Source: Sulfuricurvum kujiense DSM 16994
GTDB taxonomy: Bacteria > Campylobacterota > Campylobacteria > Campylobacterales > Sulfurimonadaceae
DNA: 64,000 nucleotides
Direction: 5' to 3'
Assembly: GCF_000183725.1 (NCBI RefSeq)
Contig: NC_014754.1
Coordinates: forward strand, 1-64,000
The notes beneath the pieces are model-generated. The model had not been told where the DNA came from. It made no database searches and was given only the letters and a program-made list of their open reading frames with translations. Positions 25,354 through 34,938 of this stretch are shown one piece after another. Position 1 is the first letter of the stretch; every line of letters starts with the position of its first letter. The position numbers and the translations under genes were made by a program.

Positions 25354-26316
25354 ATGGCAAAACTACCTGCACGAAAAAATATATCGGCTGAAACGGCTAC
25401 AAAAAGAATAGAAGAAGCTCAAGCGTTACGCCAAAGTATCTCTGAGAGTATCGAAAATAAAACAAGTAACACGATTGAAGTGGCTATTTCATCGATTGCA
25501 TCTTCAAAATTCCACGATCGCCGATGGCATGACAAAATGGCGATTGTTGAACTCTCAAAGTCGATTGAAGCCGTTGGGCTCATCTATCCGGTTGTTTTGC
25601 GCAGGGCAGGGGAGGAGTTTGAGCGGATAATCGGGTATCGCCGTATTGAAGCTTATAAGATACTTGGCAGAGAGACCATTCCGGCAATAATTTTGGAAAA
25701 TGTCGATGATGATATGGCAATCTTGCTTATGGCTACTGAGAATATGCAAAGAGAGGATATCAGTGTTTATGATGAAACACTCGCTTTGATTGATTATCTC
25801 AAAGTCGCAATTAACGAGACTCAAGAGGGTGTTGAGAAACTTCTCGTACGATTTAAAAATCACAATGCCGGATCGGTACAATTGAGCGACGATGAGAAAG
25901 AAAAACGTCTCCAAATGAATGAGGTCCTTAAAAAGACCGGTAAGATTGATATTAGTGGTTTGTTAAACCGTCTTACAATGCTCTCTATGCATCCGCTAAT
26001 AAAAGAAGCGCTTAGTGCCAGTAGGCTCTCTTTCTCAAACGCACAGGTACTTCAAAAGCTCTCTAAGAACGAAGTAGCACTCAAAGCCGTGATGAGCAGA
26101 GTTATTGATGAGAATATGAGTAAGCGTGAAGCGATGAAGCTGATTGCAGAGTATAAAGAAGAAAAAGTTGGTAAAACGGGAGAAAGTGACGTAATTTCCA
26201 AATTAAAATTACTCAGTAAAACAAACACAAAACAAGTTGCGAAACTCTCGAAAGCTGATCAAGAAAAGCTAATGGAATATTTTACAAAAATCGATGAGAT
26301 TCTAAAAAATAAATAG
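25354..26316 (+). CDS. parB: ParB partition protein
   Basis: A 320-residue ParB/Spo0J protein. The N-terminal domain has Gly-Tyr-Arg-Arg (about 92-95) and Thr-Glu-Asn-Met-Gln-Arg-Glu-Asp (about 127), the nucleotide-binding boxes of the family; a central helix-turn-helix region includes Ala-Leu-Ser-Ala-Ser-Arg-Leu-Ser-Phe-Ser. The C-terminal part should dimerise. It should bind a centromere; the two palindromes upstream of parA are candidates. Translation is probably coupled to parA. Confidence 0.9.
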   Translation: MAKLPARKNISAETATKRIEEAQALRQSISESIENKTSNTIEVAISSIASSKFHDRRWHDKMAIVELSKSIEAVGLIYPVVLRRAGEEFERIIGYRRIEAYKILGRETIPAIILENVDDDMAILLMATENMQREDISVYDETLALIDYLKVAINETQEGVEKLLVRFKNHNAGSVQLSDDEKEKRLQMNEVLKKTGKIDISGLLNRLTMLSMHPLIKEALSASRLSFSNAQVLQKLSKNEVALKAVMSRVIDENMSKREAMKLIAEYKEEKVGKTGESDVISKLKLLSKTNTKQVAKLSKADQEKLMEYFTKIDEILKNK

Positions 26317-26340
26317 AGTAAAAGGGAGAGTAAATTATTA

Positions 26341-27592
26341 CTATAACTCCCCTCCCCCTCTCACAATATCCATCCCATATTTCTCCCTCACTTTTGTCAA
26401 TGCATCGGTGAGTTTACGCATCTTGGTATCTTCCTCATATTCAAGCATATCAAGCGTTTTGGGATCGTGATGGATAAATTTGCCCGCACTCATCCCGATG
26501 TACTTAACCGCTAGGGCAGGGTAGAGATCAAGCTCTTTGAATTTATCCTGCGCAAACTCTTGAATGAATTTTTCATTGAAGAGTCTATAGATCGTATATT
26601 GCTTTTTAGAACTTCCCCAGTTCTCATAGCCGAGTGAGAAATGAAACGTAGTCGGGTTAACCCCCAATTTCATGATCGTATGGCTCCAATGACGTACCAG
26701 GATGGCAATTCGGCGAAAGAGTTCGTCGCGCTCTTTTATCGGATGATCCATATTGCGTGATATACCGATCCCCTTGCGGCTGCGTGATGCCTGTACTCCC
26801 TCATGATCATTGTCCGTAAGTTTGGCATAGAGATCTCTTCCCGCTCGTCCCCATGATTCATAGAGATGAGGAGAGTCCCATGCTTGACCGATTGTCTTGA
26901 TACCATACTTTTGCATATTTTTTGAAAAGGCTCGTCCAACTCCGGGGAACTCATCGATGGCGATATCCTTCACAAACTCTTGAATCTCCTCTTGTCTCAC
27001 CACCCGTGTCCCATAAGGTTTTGCGGTACCGGTTGCAAGCTTCACAATCTATTTGGCGCTGCTGGCCCCTATAGAGACGGGGAGTTTGAATTTCATCGTG
27101 ATACCGCTTTGAAGCTGCTTGATAAACGCTTCAGTATCTTCATCGTCTATCTATCCTCGAAGATCTACAAACATCTCATCGATGCTGTATTGTTCCATCA
27201 CCGGTATTACCGTATTCAGATATTCCATCAGTTCATGCGAGAGGGTATGATAGAGCAGATGATTAGTATATCGGGACAGTGCTGCAATGCCTCGTATATT
27301 GTCATACCCGTTTTGATACCAAAGGCTCGTGCTTTGTAGCTGGCAGTGGTGACAATTCCCCGTATCTTTTCACCCTCTCTAAAATAGGTGCTTTGATCAT
27401 GCTCGGCATGAAACAGCGATGGGACAAACGCACCGGAGTTTAGGGTAACGAGCTTTTTGGCTCTATAGGGTTTGCGATCAAAGATAAACGGATCACCCCG
27501 TCCCCCCACGCAATTTTCTTCCCCACCAGTGATGGATCGCGCAGTCGTTCGCAGGAACAAAAGAAAGTATCGAGATCTAAATGGATAATCAT
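26341..27592 (-). pseudogene. Decayed Y-family DNA polymerase (ImuB/DinB-like)
   Basis: The opening Met-Ile-Ile-His-Leu-Asp-Leu-Asp-Thr-Phe-Phe and Tyr-Ser-Ile-Asp-Glu-Met-Phe are the catalytic motifs of a translesion polymerase. The C-terminal 234 residues (helix-hairpin-helix and little finger) are still open from 27045 to 26341. Upstream there are a frameshift in a run of six G near 27505, another near 27285, and two stops, TAG at 27151-27153 and TAG at 27049-27051, both where the family has Trp (Arg-Gly-Trp-Ile-Asp and Ala-Lys-Trp-Ile). The full protein would be about 415 residues. It faces parB tail to tail. Confidence 0.82.
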
Positions 27593-27660
27593 AAGCGTAA
27601 GGGTATTTCAATTTGTCAGATAATGTCCAATTTATTGCAAAACGTCATACACTGGTGATT

Positions 27661-27996
27661 ATGAAAAAGTACCTTGAAACAAACGAATTGGCAGCACTCT
27701 TTTTCTTGCACTATTTTAACTACACCCGCTATGCCTTTAAAAAGGACAAAAGCGAGGAGGATATCGCCTCCATCCATGCGCACAGAGAACTGATGCGCCT
27801 CTTTGGAAGAGCGCATAATAGCAAGGTGAGGGTAGGGGGGCAAAATCTGATCGATACGATCGCAGAGCATATATCGGATTCGAACAACCCCTTTGTTCTA
27901 AGGGTATCAATGGTGATGAAAGAGAGCATTGCCTTTATCTACGATCATGTTCTTCTCGAAGAAGGGGAACACACTTTGCTGGAGAAATACGTATGA
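27661..27996 (+). CDS. Hypothetical protein, 111 residues
   Basis: A soluble helical protein with His-rich helix Ser-Ile-His-Ala-His-Arg-Glu; no family recognised. The ATG at 27661 follows GGTGATT; a longer frame from 27613 lacks a ribosome binding site. It overlaps the next small gene by ATGA. Confidence 0.5.
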   Translation: MKKYLETNELAALFFLHYFNYTRYAFKKDKSEEDIASIHAHRELMRLFGRAHNSKVRVGGQNLIDTIAEHISDSNNPFVLRVSMVMKESIAFIYDHVLLEEGEHTLLEKYV

Positions 27997-28088
27997 TAAA
28001 ACGTCTATTGAAAAAACTGTTTCGTACTCGCAACAAATCCTATAAAGAGTACCACATCACCAACATTGCGTTTGGATGCGTAGAGTAG
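27993..28088 (+). CDS. Very small basic protein, 31 residues
   Basis: The ATG overlaps the stop of the previous gene (ATGA), and GGAG lies nine bases upstream. The product is strongly basic at its start (Met-Ile-Lys-Arg-Leu-Leu-Lys-Lys). It is too short to name. Confidence 0.3.
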   Translation: MIKRLLKKLFRTRNKSYKEYHITNIAFGCVE

Positions 28089-28099
28089 GGGAGGGTGTC

Positions 28100-28394
28100 A
28101 TGGCAGCACTCCATGAATTTAACGAGGAAGTGATTGAGGCGCTGTGTGAGTTGGGAGGACTCAGCGAAGCAGAAGCACAATCCTTCGCCGCCTCAAAACG
28201 TTCCGAGATCGAATACGCCCATAAATACCGTCTCAGTCCAAGCATTATCGCGGGCTCTATTTTAGGGATAAACGATTGCTGCATCCCAAGCCAATGCCCA
28301 AAGAGCTGAGCTTTATCCGATTCCTCTTACAAAGACAGAGCGCACAATCAATCACTGAAGCCTCACCTGTATATTTCCAGAAGCGTTTTTAAGG
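28100..28394 (+). pseudogene. Hypothetical gene, probably frameshifted
   Basis: From the ATG at 28100 (GGGAGG upstream) the frame is open to 28309 and gives 69 residues with an Ala/Glu-rich helix. The last 20 residues are odd, while another frame over the same bases reads Leu-Leu-His-Pro-Lys-Pro-Met-Pro-Lys-Glu-Leu and continues smoothly to a stop at 28394. One indel near 28240-28265 would join the two. Neither half is recognised. Confidence 0.35.
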
Positions 28395-28505
28395 GTGTTT
28401 AGAGCGATGAACGCCTAATAAACAACTCTGAGTGCCCAAAAAGGGTTGCGAGCGTTTGAGGTGTGTTATCATTGCACTCAAAGATATCCATAAGAGAGGA
28501 ACATT

Positions 28506-28727
28506 ATGCAACAACCTTTTATGGCCTATGAAAACGATACCGACGGATTCACAACCGGCAATCTGAAGATTACGAACGGTTTTGATACAATAAGGGTTGA
28601 AGGAACTTTGGAAATCACCAAAGACAGAGCAGGGCTTGAAGCGGCGCTCAAACTCAAACGGGCGGTGGACGCGGCGATCGATGCGCTTAAACGTGACCGC
28701 AATCTCCCTGAATCGATTCGAGACTGA
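28506..28727 (+). CDS. Hypothetical protein, 73 residues
   Basis: AGAGGAA precedes the ATG at a good distance. The product is a small soluble protein with a beta-strand start and a helical Lys/Ala-rich end; no family recognised. The next gene starts 14 bases later, so they are probably co-transcribed. Confidence 0.55.
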   Translation: MQQPFMAYENDTDGFTTGNLKITNGFDTIRVEGTLEITKDRAGLEAALKLKRAVDAAIDALKRDRNLPESIRD

Positions 28728-28741
28728 AGTGAGACGACTTT

Positions 28742-28972
28742 ATGGAAGAGATCGAACCATTTCCCCTTCATCCCCGCATTAAAACCGAAGGGGCCAAAGG
28801 ACGTACCTATGGCGAATGCATCGTCGATGAGATCCGAAGCATTCGGATGATCGATGGGGAGTTTAGAGCTACTCTTCACATCAAAGAAAAACCCAAACGT
28901 CTAAATCGCCAAGAGGCGCTGATCTACTACACGAAAAAACTCCGTACTCATTGGGAAAACACCTCTAAATAA
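28742..28972 (+). CDS. Hypothetical protein, 76 residues
   Basis: A small basic soluble protein, no signal or membrane segment, no recognised family. It follows the 73-residue gene in the same direction with AGTGAG upstream of the start. Confidence 0.5.
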   Translation: MEEIEPFPLHPRIKTEGAKGRTYGECIVDEIRSIRMIDGEFRATLHIKEKPKRLNRQEALIYYTKKLRTHWENTSK

Positions 28973-28989
28973 AGCACTTTACAACCTAC

Positions 28990-29394
28990 TCAGGACAATG
29001 GTCTCTCGGTAATCGCTTTGCTATCTGCGCATTCATAATACCCAACATCCTTAGCAGAGCGATAAAAGATGGCGTATTGGTCAAACGCTCTGGCTAATTC
29101 AATTGCCTCTTCAAATCCGATCCCATAAATGCAGTAGCTCTCTTCACTGTGTTCGTCCAAATACCGCAGCGCTTCATCGAATCCATAACCCCTCTCCAAA
29201 AGGGTTTCAAAGAGCTGTTCGTTACGCAGAGTGTTTTCTTCAAGGTTCAGGGGCTGATTGTTGGGATTTCATGCCGTGAGAATGGCAAAGGGTTCATCAA
29301 AAGGTGCAAAAGAGGGTAGGGTATCGATCATAAAATCGATCTCCTCAGAGTTTAGGCTGATTTTAAAATGGGTTTGATCGTAAATGTCTTTCAT
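28990..29394 (-). pseudogene. DUF3293-type gene with one nonsense codon
   Basis: A single frame of 134 codons from an ATG at 29394 is interrupted only by TGA at 29279-29281, exactly where the family has Trp in Thr-Ala-Trp-Asn-Pro. The segments Phe-Ala-Ile-Leu-Thr-Ala, Asn-Gln-Pro and Phe-Asp-Gln-Tyr-Ala-Ile-Phe fit DUF3293. The C-terminal 69 residues are open from 29199. The function of the family is unknown. Confidence 0.65.
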
Positions 29395-29564
29395 ACCCTG
29401 AGTATAGCATCAAGACCGCTTGAGCTTAGCTTAACGATAAAGTCTCGCTTTGATAGTAAGATTTTTATCGATGATGTTACGGGGGAGAAATGGAGAGATT
29501 AGTTACAATACGACCATTATAGCTATTGATGAATGATACAAATCTCTACAACAGAGGCAAAATA

Positions 29565-30322
29565 ATGGACCAAACACTGACCCTCATCTCCTGGAACGTC
29601 AATGGTATATGTACCGTAGCTGAGAAAGAGGCGTTTGATTGGCTTGAAATCCATCACCGATATCCTTTGCCTCTAAGAGATCAAATCCCTGAAAACCTCT
29701 TTGGTGATAGATACCACCATATAAGCGTCAACAGTGCCGCCAAAAAAGGGTATTCGGGAACCTTGATCGCTTCAGTGATAGAATCGACTAAAACCTATAC
29801 TTGACCTGATATTGATATCATGGATGAGGGGAGGATTGTAGAACATCATTACGGTGATATCGTCCTCTTTAACGTTTACTTCCCCAACGGTCAAAAAGAT
29901 GAAGAGCGGCTCACGTATAAACTTGGTTTTTACGATAATTTTCTAAATTATTGCCAAAAACTCCGCAGTGAGGGGAAAAGATCATTATTTGCGGAGACGT
30001 CAACACCGCTCACCGCGAGATCGATCTTAAAAACCAAAAATCAAATGAAAAGACTTCCGGATTTCTCCATATTGAGCGTGAATGGATTGATAAACTCATT
30101 GAGTGCGGATACATCGATACCTTCCGTCATATGCATGGGGATAAATAAGATCAGTACAGCTGGTGGTCGTACCGCTTTAGTGCCCGAGCCAAAAACGTCG
30201 GATGGCGGATCGATTATTTCTTTATCTCCGAGGATCTAATCGATGTGCTTGAAGATGCTTTTATCCTTCAGGAGATTGAAGGATTAGATCATTGTCCGGT
30301 GGGGATACGGTTGAGGATATGA
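29565..30322 (+). pseudogene. xthA: Decayed exonuclease III (xthA)
   Basis: The start Leu-Ile-Ser-Trp-Asn-Val-Asn-Gly-Ile is the first motif of exonuclease III, a base-excision-repair AP endonuclease; Lys-Lys-Gly-Tyr-Ser-Gly-Thr, Phe-Asn-Val-Tyr-Phe-Pro-Asn-Gly, Cys-Gly-Asp-Val-Asn-Thr-Ala-His, Tyr-Ser-Trp-Trp-Ser-Tyr-Arg, Gly-Trp-Arg-Ile-Asp-Tyr and the final Asp-His-Cys-Pro-Val-Gly follow in order. They lie in different frames with stops at 29802-29804 (TGA) and 30147-30149 (TAA) and indels near 29660 and 29980. All catalytic motifs can be traced, so decay is recent. Confidence 0.8.
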
Positions 30323-30337
30323 AAAGTGTAAAACAAC

Positions 30338-30943
30338 CTATGGAAGGGTTAGTGCTTTATTTTGATGAATAAAATATTTTTTTTGCAAAAATTTAATCAA
30401 ATTAGATTTTGCTTGATTAGAACTGTTACAATCACTAAGCTTAATTGTTTGTTTTTGAAAATTTTGCGATGAGTAGATTTCAAATATATCTTGATTTAAT
30501 TCAAGAATAGTGATTTTGCAATCATTATTTAGCATAGATGCTATTTTTTTTGCTTCTTGGTCATTTTTTTGTGCACTTTGAAGATAACGTTCATAATTAA
30601 TTTGTCGCACCTCTTGAAATAAAACTCTTTTTGCCAAGTGATCAAGAAAGAGATATGTTGATATTAAAACAATGACAAGCCCAAAAAATTGCATGAATCG
30701 TTTGGTTATAATAGATTTGATAATTTGTGAAAACAATAGCAGCATTCCAGGAATTAAGAATGACATTCCTACAATTAAATAGCTGGAAGAATCTTTTAAC
30801 CAATTTTCAACATCTGAGTAATATACCCAAATATACATCCATTCAGGTTTTAGAAATACTAAACTCCATGTAAACGCTATAGAGATTATTAATAAGGATA
30901 AATTGATTTTTGCACATTTTAGAAATTCTTCAATTTTTTTCAT
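30338..30943 (-). CDS. Membrane protein of unknown function beside the defence operon
   Basis: A 201-residue protein with three hydrophobic helices (about 15-31, 53-75, 80-100) and a soluble C-terminal part of about 95 residues with two cysteines. I do not recognise it with confidence; the layout recalls SieB-type superinfection-exclusion proteins, but that is only a resemblance in architecture. It is transcribed away from the NERD-Qat operon. Its DNA is more AT-rich than the decayed genes to its left. Confidence 0.55.
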   Translation of the reverse strand: MKKIEEFLKCAKINLSLLIISIAFTWSLVFLKPEWMYIWVYYSDVENWLKDSSSYLIVGMSFLIPGMLLLFSQIIKSIITKRFMQFFGLVIVLISTYLFLDHLAKRVLFQEVRQINYERYLQSAQKNDQEAKKIASMLNNDCKITILELNQDIFEIYSSQNFQKQTIKLSDCNSSNQAKSNLIKFLQKKYFIHQNKALTLP

Positions 30944-31111
30944 TGATTTTTTTCAATAATAGGTAATTAACGTATTACGTCTCAAAAACTTGATCTACTC
31001 TAGATATTTATCATTGACGAATATTTAAAAGATTAATATCTCTTCGCTTAAAATAACTATTATTGTTTATGAAAAAGTGTACAATAGCTAAAAATGATTT
31101 TGGATTGATAG

Positions 31112-31897
31112 ATGCTCGATACTTCTACACTGTTAAGCTCAATGTTTTCCGGCGCATGGCCATTTTTTCTTATTGCCTTTATCGTTCTATTTTTGAAAAG
31201 TCCATTCATGAAAGGAAAAATAGGTGAGGGGCTTGTCAATTTTACCAATTTAGCAGTACTGGATGAGACGATTTATATTCCGGTTAAAAATGTCACGTTG
31301 CAGCTATCAGATGGCTCAACTACCCAGATCGATCATATCCTAGTTTCCAAATACGGCCTATTTGTCATCGAGACCAAAAACATGAAAGGTTGGATATTCG
31401 GTGATGAACACCAAAAAGAGTGGATACAGCAGATATACAATGACAAATACCGTTTTCAAAATCCTCTCCGTCAGAACTATCGCCATCTTAAAGCACTCGA
31501 AGAGATACTTGAAGTTCCACCAACAGCTTTGACATCGGTGATTGCATTCGTTGGAGAATGCACATTTAAAACTACAATGCCGGAGAATGTCTTTCGAGGA
31601 ATTTCTTATACTAAATACATCAAGTCTTTTGATCAAGAGCGATTGAATCCCTTACAAATTCGCCAAATCCTTAGTAAACTACAACGTAAACGATTAGTGC
31701 AAAGCTTTACAACCGATCGTGCACATGTGCAAAACCTCAAAGAACGGATGGAACAATCGGTAGTATCTAGTCCCAATGCAATGACATGCAGCCGTTGCGG
31801 TAGTACAATGGTATTGAGACAGAATAAGAAAAACGGTGAAGAATTTTATGGTTGCAGCAATTATCCAAAATGCAAACATACGGCACCGTTTGCATGA
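31112..31897 (+). CDS. NERD-domain nuclease with zinc ribbon
   Basis: A membrane helix (about residues 14-30) is followed by a NERD domain (about 35-150), a nuclease-related fold of the PD-(D/E)XK type, with Gly-Lys-Ile-Gly-Glu39, Asp74-His-Ile-Leu-Val and Glu87-Thr-Lys89 as the likely active site. The C-terminus is a topoisomerase-type zinc ribbon with Cys226, Cys229, Cys248 and Cys254. It probably acts on DNA at the membrane. The stop overlaps the next start by ATGA. A -10-like TACAAT lies about 30 bases upstream. It is the first gene of what looks like a six-gene defence operon. Confidence 0.8.
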   Translation: MLDTSTLLSSMFSGAWPFFLIAFIVLFLKSPFMKGKIGEGLVNFTNLAVLDETIYIPVKNVTLQLSDGSTTQIDHILVSKYGLFVIETKNMKGWIFGDEHQKEWIQQIYNDKYRFQNPLRQNYRHLKALEEILEVPPTALTSVIAFVGECTFKTTMPENVFRGISYTKYIKSFDQERLNPLQIRQILSKLQRKRLVQSFTTDRAHVQNLKERMEQSVVSSPNAMTCSRCGSTMVLRQNKKNGEEFYGCSNYPKCKHTAPFA

Positions 31898-34800
31898 GTA
31901 TCGCTGAGCTTACCCAAAAGCGGCTCAGCCACGTTGAATCATGTAAATTAAACGGTGATAACTCTCACCGAATCATTGCCAATCTTTATTCAGACAGTAC
32001 TCACTTCCTCTACGAACTTTTACAAAACGCTCAGGATGCCGAAGCGACGTCGGTATCATTTGAACTGTATTCCGATAGACTGGAAACATCCCACAACGGC
32101 AGAGCCTTTAGCTTCACCGATGTTGAATCGATTACAACGATCGGAAGTTCAACGAAATCGAATGAGCCCAATAAGATAGGAAAATTTGGAGCCGGTTTTA
32201 AATCGGTATTCTCTATAACCGATACCCCCCATATTTACAGCGGAACTTATAATTTCAAGATAAGTGACTATATCATCCCCGAAACGATCGATCCGTTGGA
32301 AAACCAAAGCGATGAACGAACAAGCGTTATCCTTCCGTTTGATAGAGCAGAGATCGATGCAAAAACACTTTATGATTCCATTGCTAAACGTCTTCGTTCC
32401 ATCGGCAAAGAAGAACTCCTTTTTCTTAGCAACCTATGTCGTATCGGTTGGAAGATCGGTGATGAAGCAGGATACGTAAAAAAAGCAACCGATGAAGCAT
32501 CTGAAACGCGCTCCCTAATCACACTAGAGACGCATAACAAGACAGAGCGTTTTGAGCTCTACCGTAGAGGCTTCACGATTGAAAACAAACTATTAGAGTG
32601 TAAAATCGCATTTGCTTTAAACGCAGACGGTCGATACGTCTCTATCGGCACCAATCCGCTCTATGTCTTTTTCCCGACCGTTGTACCTACCAATTTGCAG
32701 TTTTTGGTTCATGCCCCCTATAAGACGACTCCAAACCGTGAAACGATGAATTTCTCCGATCCTCAGAACCAAACTATCACCGACAACATCATTGAACTCT
32801 ATAAGAGCGTTTTGAAGGACATGGCGGAACGAAAGGTATTAGATGTCGAAACGATGGGGCTTTTCCCTCTTTCTTCCCAAAGTGGGGAACTTTCTCAAAA
32901 GTTGTTTGAAGCATCTGTTTTTCTTTTTAAAACACATCCGTTGATTCCGACACAAGAGGGTGGATACGCATTGCCCTCATCATTGTTTTCCTTGAACGCT
33001 GAACTCGATCTTGAATTTTTCTATGAATCACAGATACATACACTGTTTGAGAAAACGACATGGATTAATGAAGCGTTCTATAAACCGATTCATCTCGTCC
33101 TCAAACGTTTTTTAAATAGCTATTTGGGAGTCATGGAATACAAACTCAATGATATCCTCCACAACATTACGGAAGAATATTTAGTGCAACAAAGCAATGG
33201 ATGGATGGGTACACTGTATGATCAGTTTGATAAAGCAAGACACCATGTAAATTTGTATCTTTCGACGCGGCTTTTAGCACGTCTAGAAGATGGACGGCAA
33301 ATCCCGTTTAAATCTCAAAAAGAAGAAGTGCAGGTTTATATTCATCCGGGGATCTCCACCGGATTCCAGTGTCTACACCCTGATGCTACTGCATCGACTG
33401 GTGCTAAAAGCTTTTTGAATTCTATAGGGGTTAAGACTCCTGATATTATTGATGAGATTAAAGAATTCATTCTTCCGGTATTAATCACACTTTCAAAAGA
33501 TTCGGATTCAACAGAAAAATATTTACAAGGGATGAAAACTCTCTTACAGCTCTATCATGAATCAGAACCATCAAACCAAACCCGAATAGTAGAACTCATC
33601 AAAACTTCGGCATGTATCTTATCCGTCCATAAAGGTGAGTCAAAAGCAGCGCGTTCGCAAGATATCTACCTCCCGACGGAACCACTAAAGCGATGGTTTA
33701 TAGGGGATACTTCGATAACCATGATGGATGGTGCATTGTGGGCTGTGCTAAGCAGCAGTGATTTAGGTACTTCATTGCCTTTTCAAACACGTCCGGTGAT
33801 TCAAACAATTGCTCCTCATATTGATGCAATTCAAAAAGAGCGATTGCGTCATACACCATCTATCGCCGATAGGGGAGGGGATGACTTCAGTTGGGAAGGG
33901 CTTGAATATCTATTGTCCACCTCGATCGATAAAGAGCTCAGTCTAATCATTTGGAACTTTTTGATTTCGTATCTCGAAGAGAAGAAAAACATTCTGCGCG
34001 GATATTACCGATGGCAAAGTCCGTCCAATAATCATGAGAAAGAATTTGATTCGAAAATCTGTGTTCTATTGAAGCAGACTACATGGTTGTATGATCATGA
34101 TGGAGATACATATAAGCCAACCGAACTCAAACCTGATGCTTTGATGGAAGAGTATGGGTACGATTCTCTCAGTATTGATGTAAAAGAATCATTGGCACTT
34201 CTGTCATTTAAAACCGATGCAATCGAAGAACTCGAAAAACAGGGATATAAAATTATAACTCCTGATGAAGCTGAAGCATTTGAGACATTCAAAAAGTTGC
34301 AGCAACAGGCGATCGAAGAGGAAGAGCCGGTTATGTGGAACCCCGCATCACCTAATATTGCTGCTTGGGTCAGTGATACGGACCCGGATATGAAAACGGA
34401 TATCGAAACATATGAACCAAAACAAAAGAAACCAAAAGATCTTCGCAACCAAACTTCGCAGAGCTTTTTCGATGATTACGACGAAGAAGAACTTTATATA
34501 CCTGTCATACCAAAATCAATCCGCAAAGCGATCGGGGAGTGGAGTGAACGGTACGTTTATCGCTATTTGCAAGATTTTTGTGAGCAGAACGCAGATAAAG
34601 GGTATCATGTCCGTTGGATGAATGAGGAAAAGAATCTTGGATGGGGGTATGACTTTGTTTTGATGAAAGGGGAGAAGGAACTTCGTTACATTGAAGTTAA
34701 AGGGCGCGCATCCAATACTGGTGAAATCGAAATATCCAAGACGCAATGGGAGTTTGCCAAATTCCTCTATGACAAAAATGAGGGGGATAAATATTCGATC

Positions 34801-34914
34801 TTCATCGTTCAAAATGCCGGTAAGTCTTATGCAAAATTGATTCCGATAAATAATCCAGTGAAGATGTGGCTGGATGGGAATTTGAGTATGTTGAAGATTG
34901 AGTTATCATACTAA
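31894..34914 (+). CDS. Sacsin-like GHKL ATPase with C-terminal DUF3883 nuclease-like domain
   Basis: A 1006-residue protein. The N-terminus is an HSP90-type (GHKL) ATPase as in sacsin: Glu41-Leu-Leu-Gln-Asn45-Ala-Gln-Asp48-Ala, then the Gly-rich lid Lys-Phe-Gly-Ala-Gly-Phe-Lys-Ser (about 97-104). A long helical middle part is unrecognised. Residues about 875-1000 are DUF3883 (NO VEIN C-terminal) with Gly-Tyr-Asp920-Phe and Tyr-Ile-Glu934-Val-Lys936-Gly, a PD-(D/E)XK pattern. I chose the ATG at 31894, overlapping the NERD stop, rather than one 42 bases earlier. An ATP-driven sensor joined to a nuclease, in a defence island, suggests anti-phage activity. Confidence 0.82.
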   Translation: MSIAELTQKRLSHVESCKLNGDNSHRIIANLYSDSTHFLYELLQNAQDAEATSVSFELYSDRLETSHNGRAFSFTDVESITTIGSSTKSNEPNKIGKFGAGFKSVFSITDTPHIYSGTYNFKISDYIIPETIDPLENQSDERTSVILPFDRAEIDAKTLYDSIAKRLRSIGKEELLFLSNLCRIGWKIGDEAGYVKKATDEASETRSLITLETHNKTERFELYRRGFTIENKLLECKIAFALNADGRYVSIGTNPLYVFFPTVVPTNLQFLVHAPYKTTPNRETMNFSDPQNQTITDNIIELYKSVLKDMAERKVLDVETMGLFPLSSQSGELSQKLFEASVFLFKTHPLIPTQEGGYALPSSLFSLNAELDLEFFYESQIHTLFEKTTWINEAFYKPIHLVLKRFLNSYLGVMEYKLNDILHNITEEYLVQQSNGWMGTLYDQFDKARHHVNLYLSTRLLARLEDGRQIPFKSQKEEVQVYIHPGISTGFQCLHPDATASTGAKSFLNSIGVKTPDIIDEIKEFILPVLITLSKDSDSTEKYLQGMKTLLQLYHESEPSNQTRIVELIKTSACILSVHKGESKAARSQDIYLPTEPLKRWFIGDTSITMMDGALWAVLSSSDLGTSLPFQTRPVIQTIAPHIDAIQKERLRHTPSIADRGGDDFSWEGLEYLLSTSIDKELSLIIWNFLISYLEEKKNILRGYYRWQSPSNNHEKEFDSKICVLLKQTTWLYDHDGDTYKPTELKPDALMEEYGYDSLSIDVKESLALLSFKTDAIEELEKQGYKIITPDEAEAFETFKKLQQQAIEEEEPVMWNPASPNIAAWVSDTDPDMKTDIETYEPKQKKPKDLRNQTSQSFFDDYDEEELYIPVIPKSIRKAIGEWSERYVYRYLQDFCEQNADKGYHVRWMNEEKNLGWGYDFVLMKGEKELRYIEVKGRASNTGEIEISKTQWEFAKFLYDKNEGDKYSIFIVQNAGKSYAKLIPINNPVKMWLDGNLSMLKIELSY

Positions 34915-34938
34915 TAATATAAAATCGGAGAAAATAAC

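Noticed and set aside
29279-29281. TGA read as Trp or selenocysteine (recoding)
   Set aside because: Neighbouring broken genes carry TAG and TAA stops and indels, and intact genes in the window use TGG for Trp and TGA as stop. Pseudogene decay explains it better.
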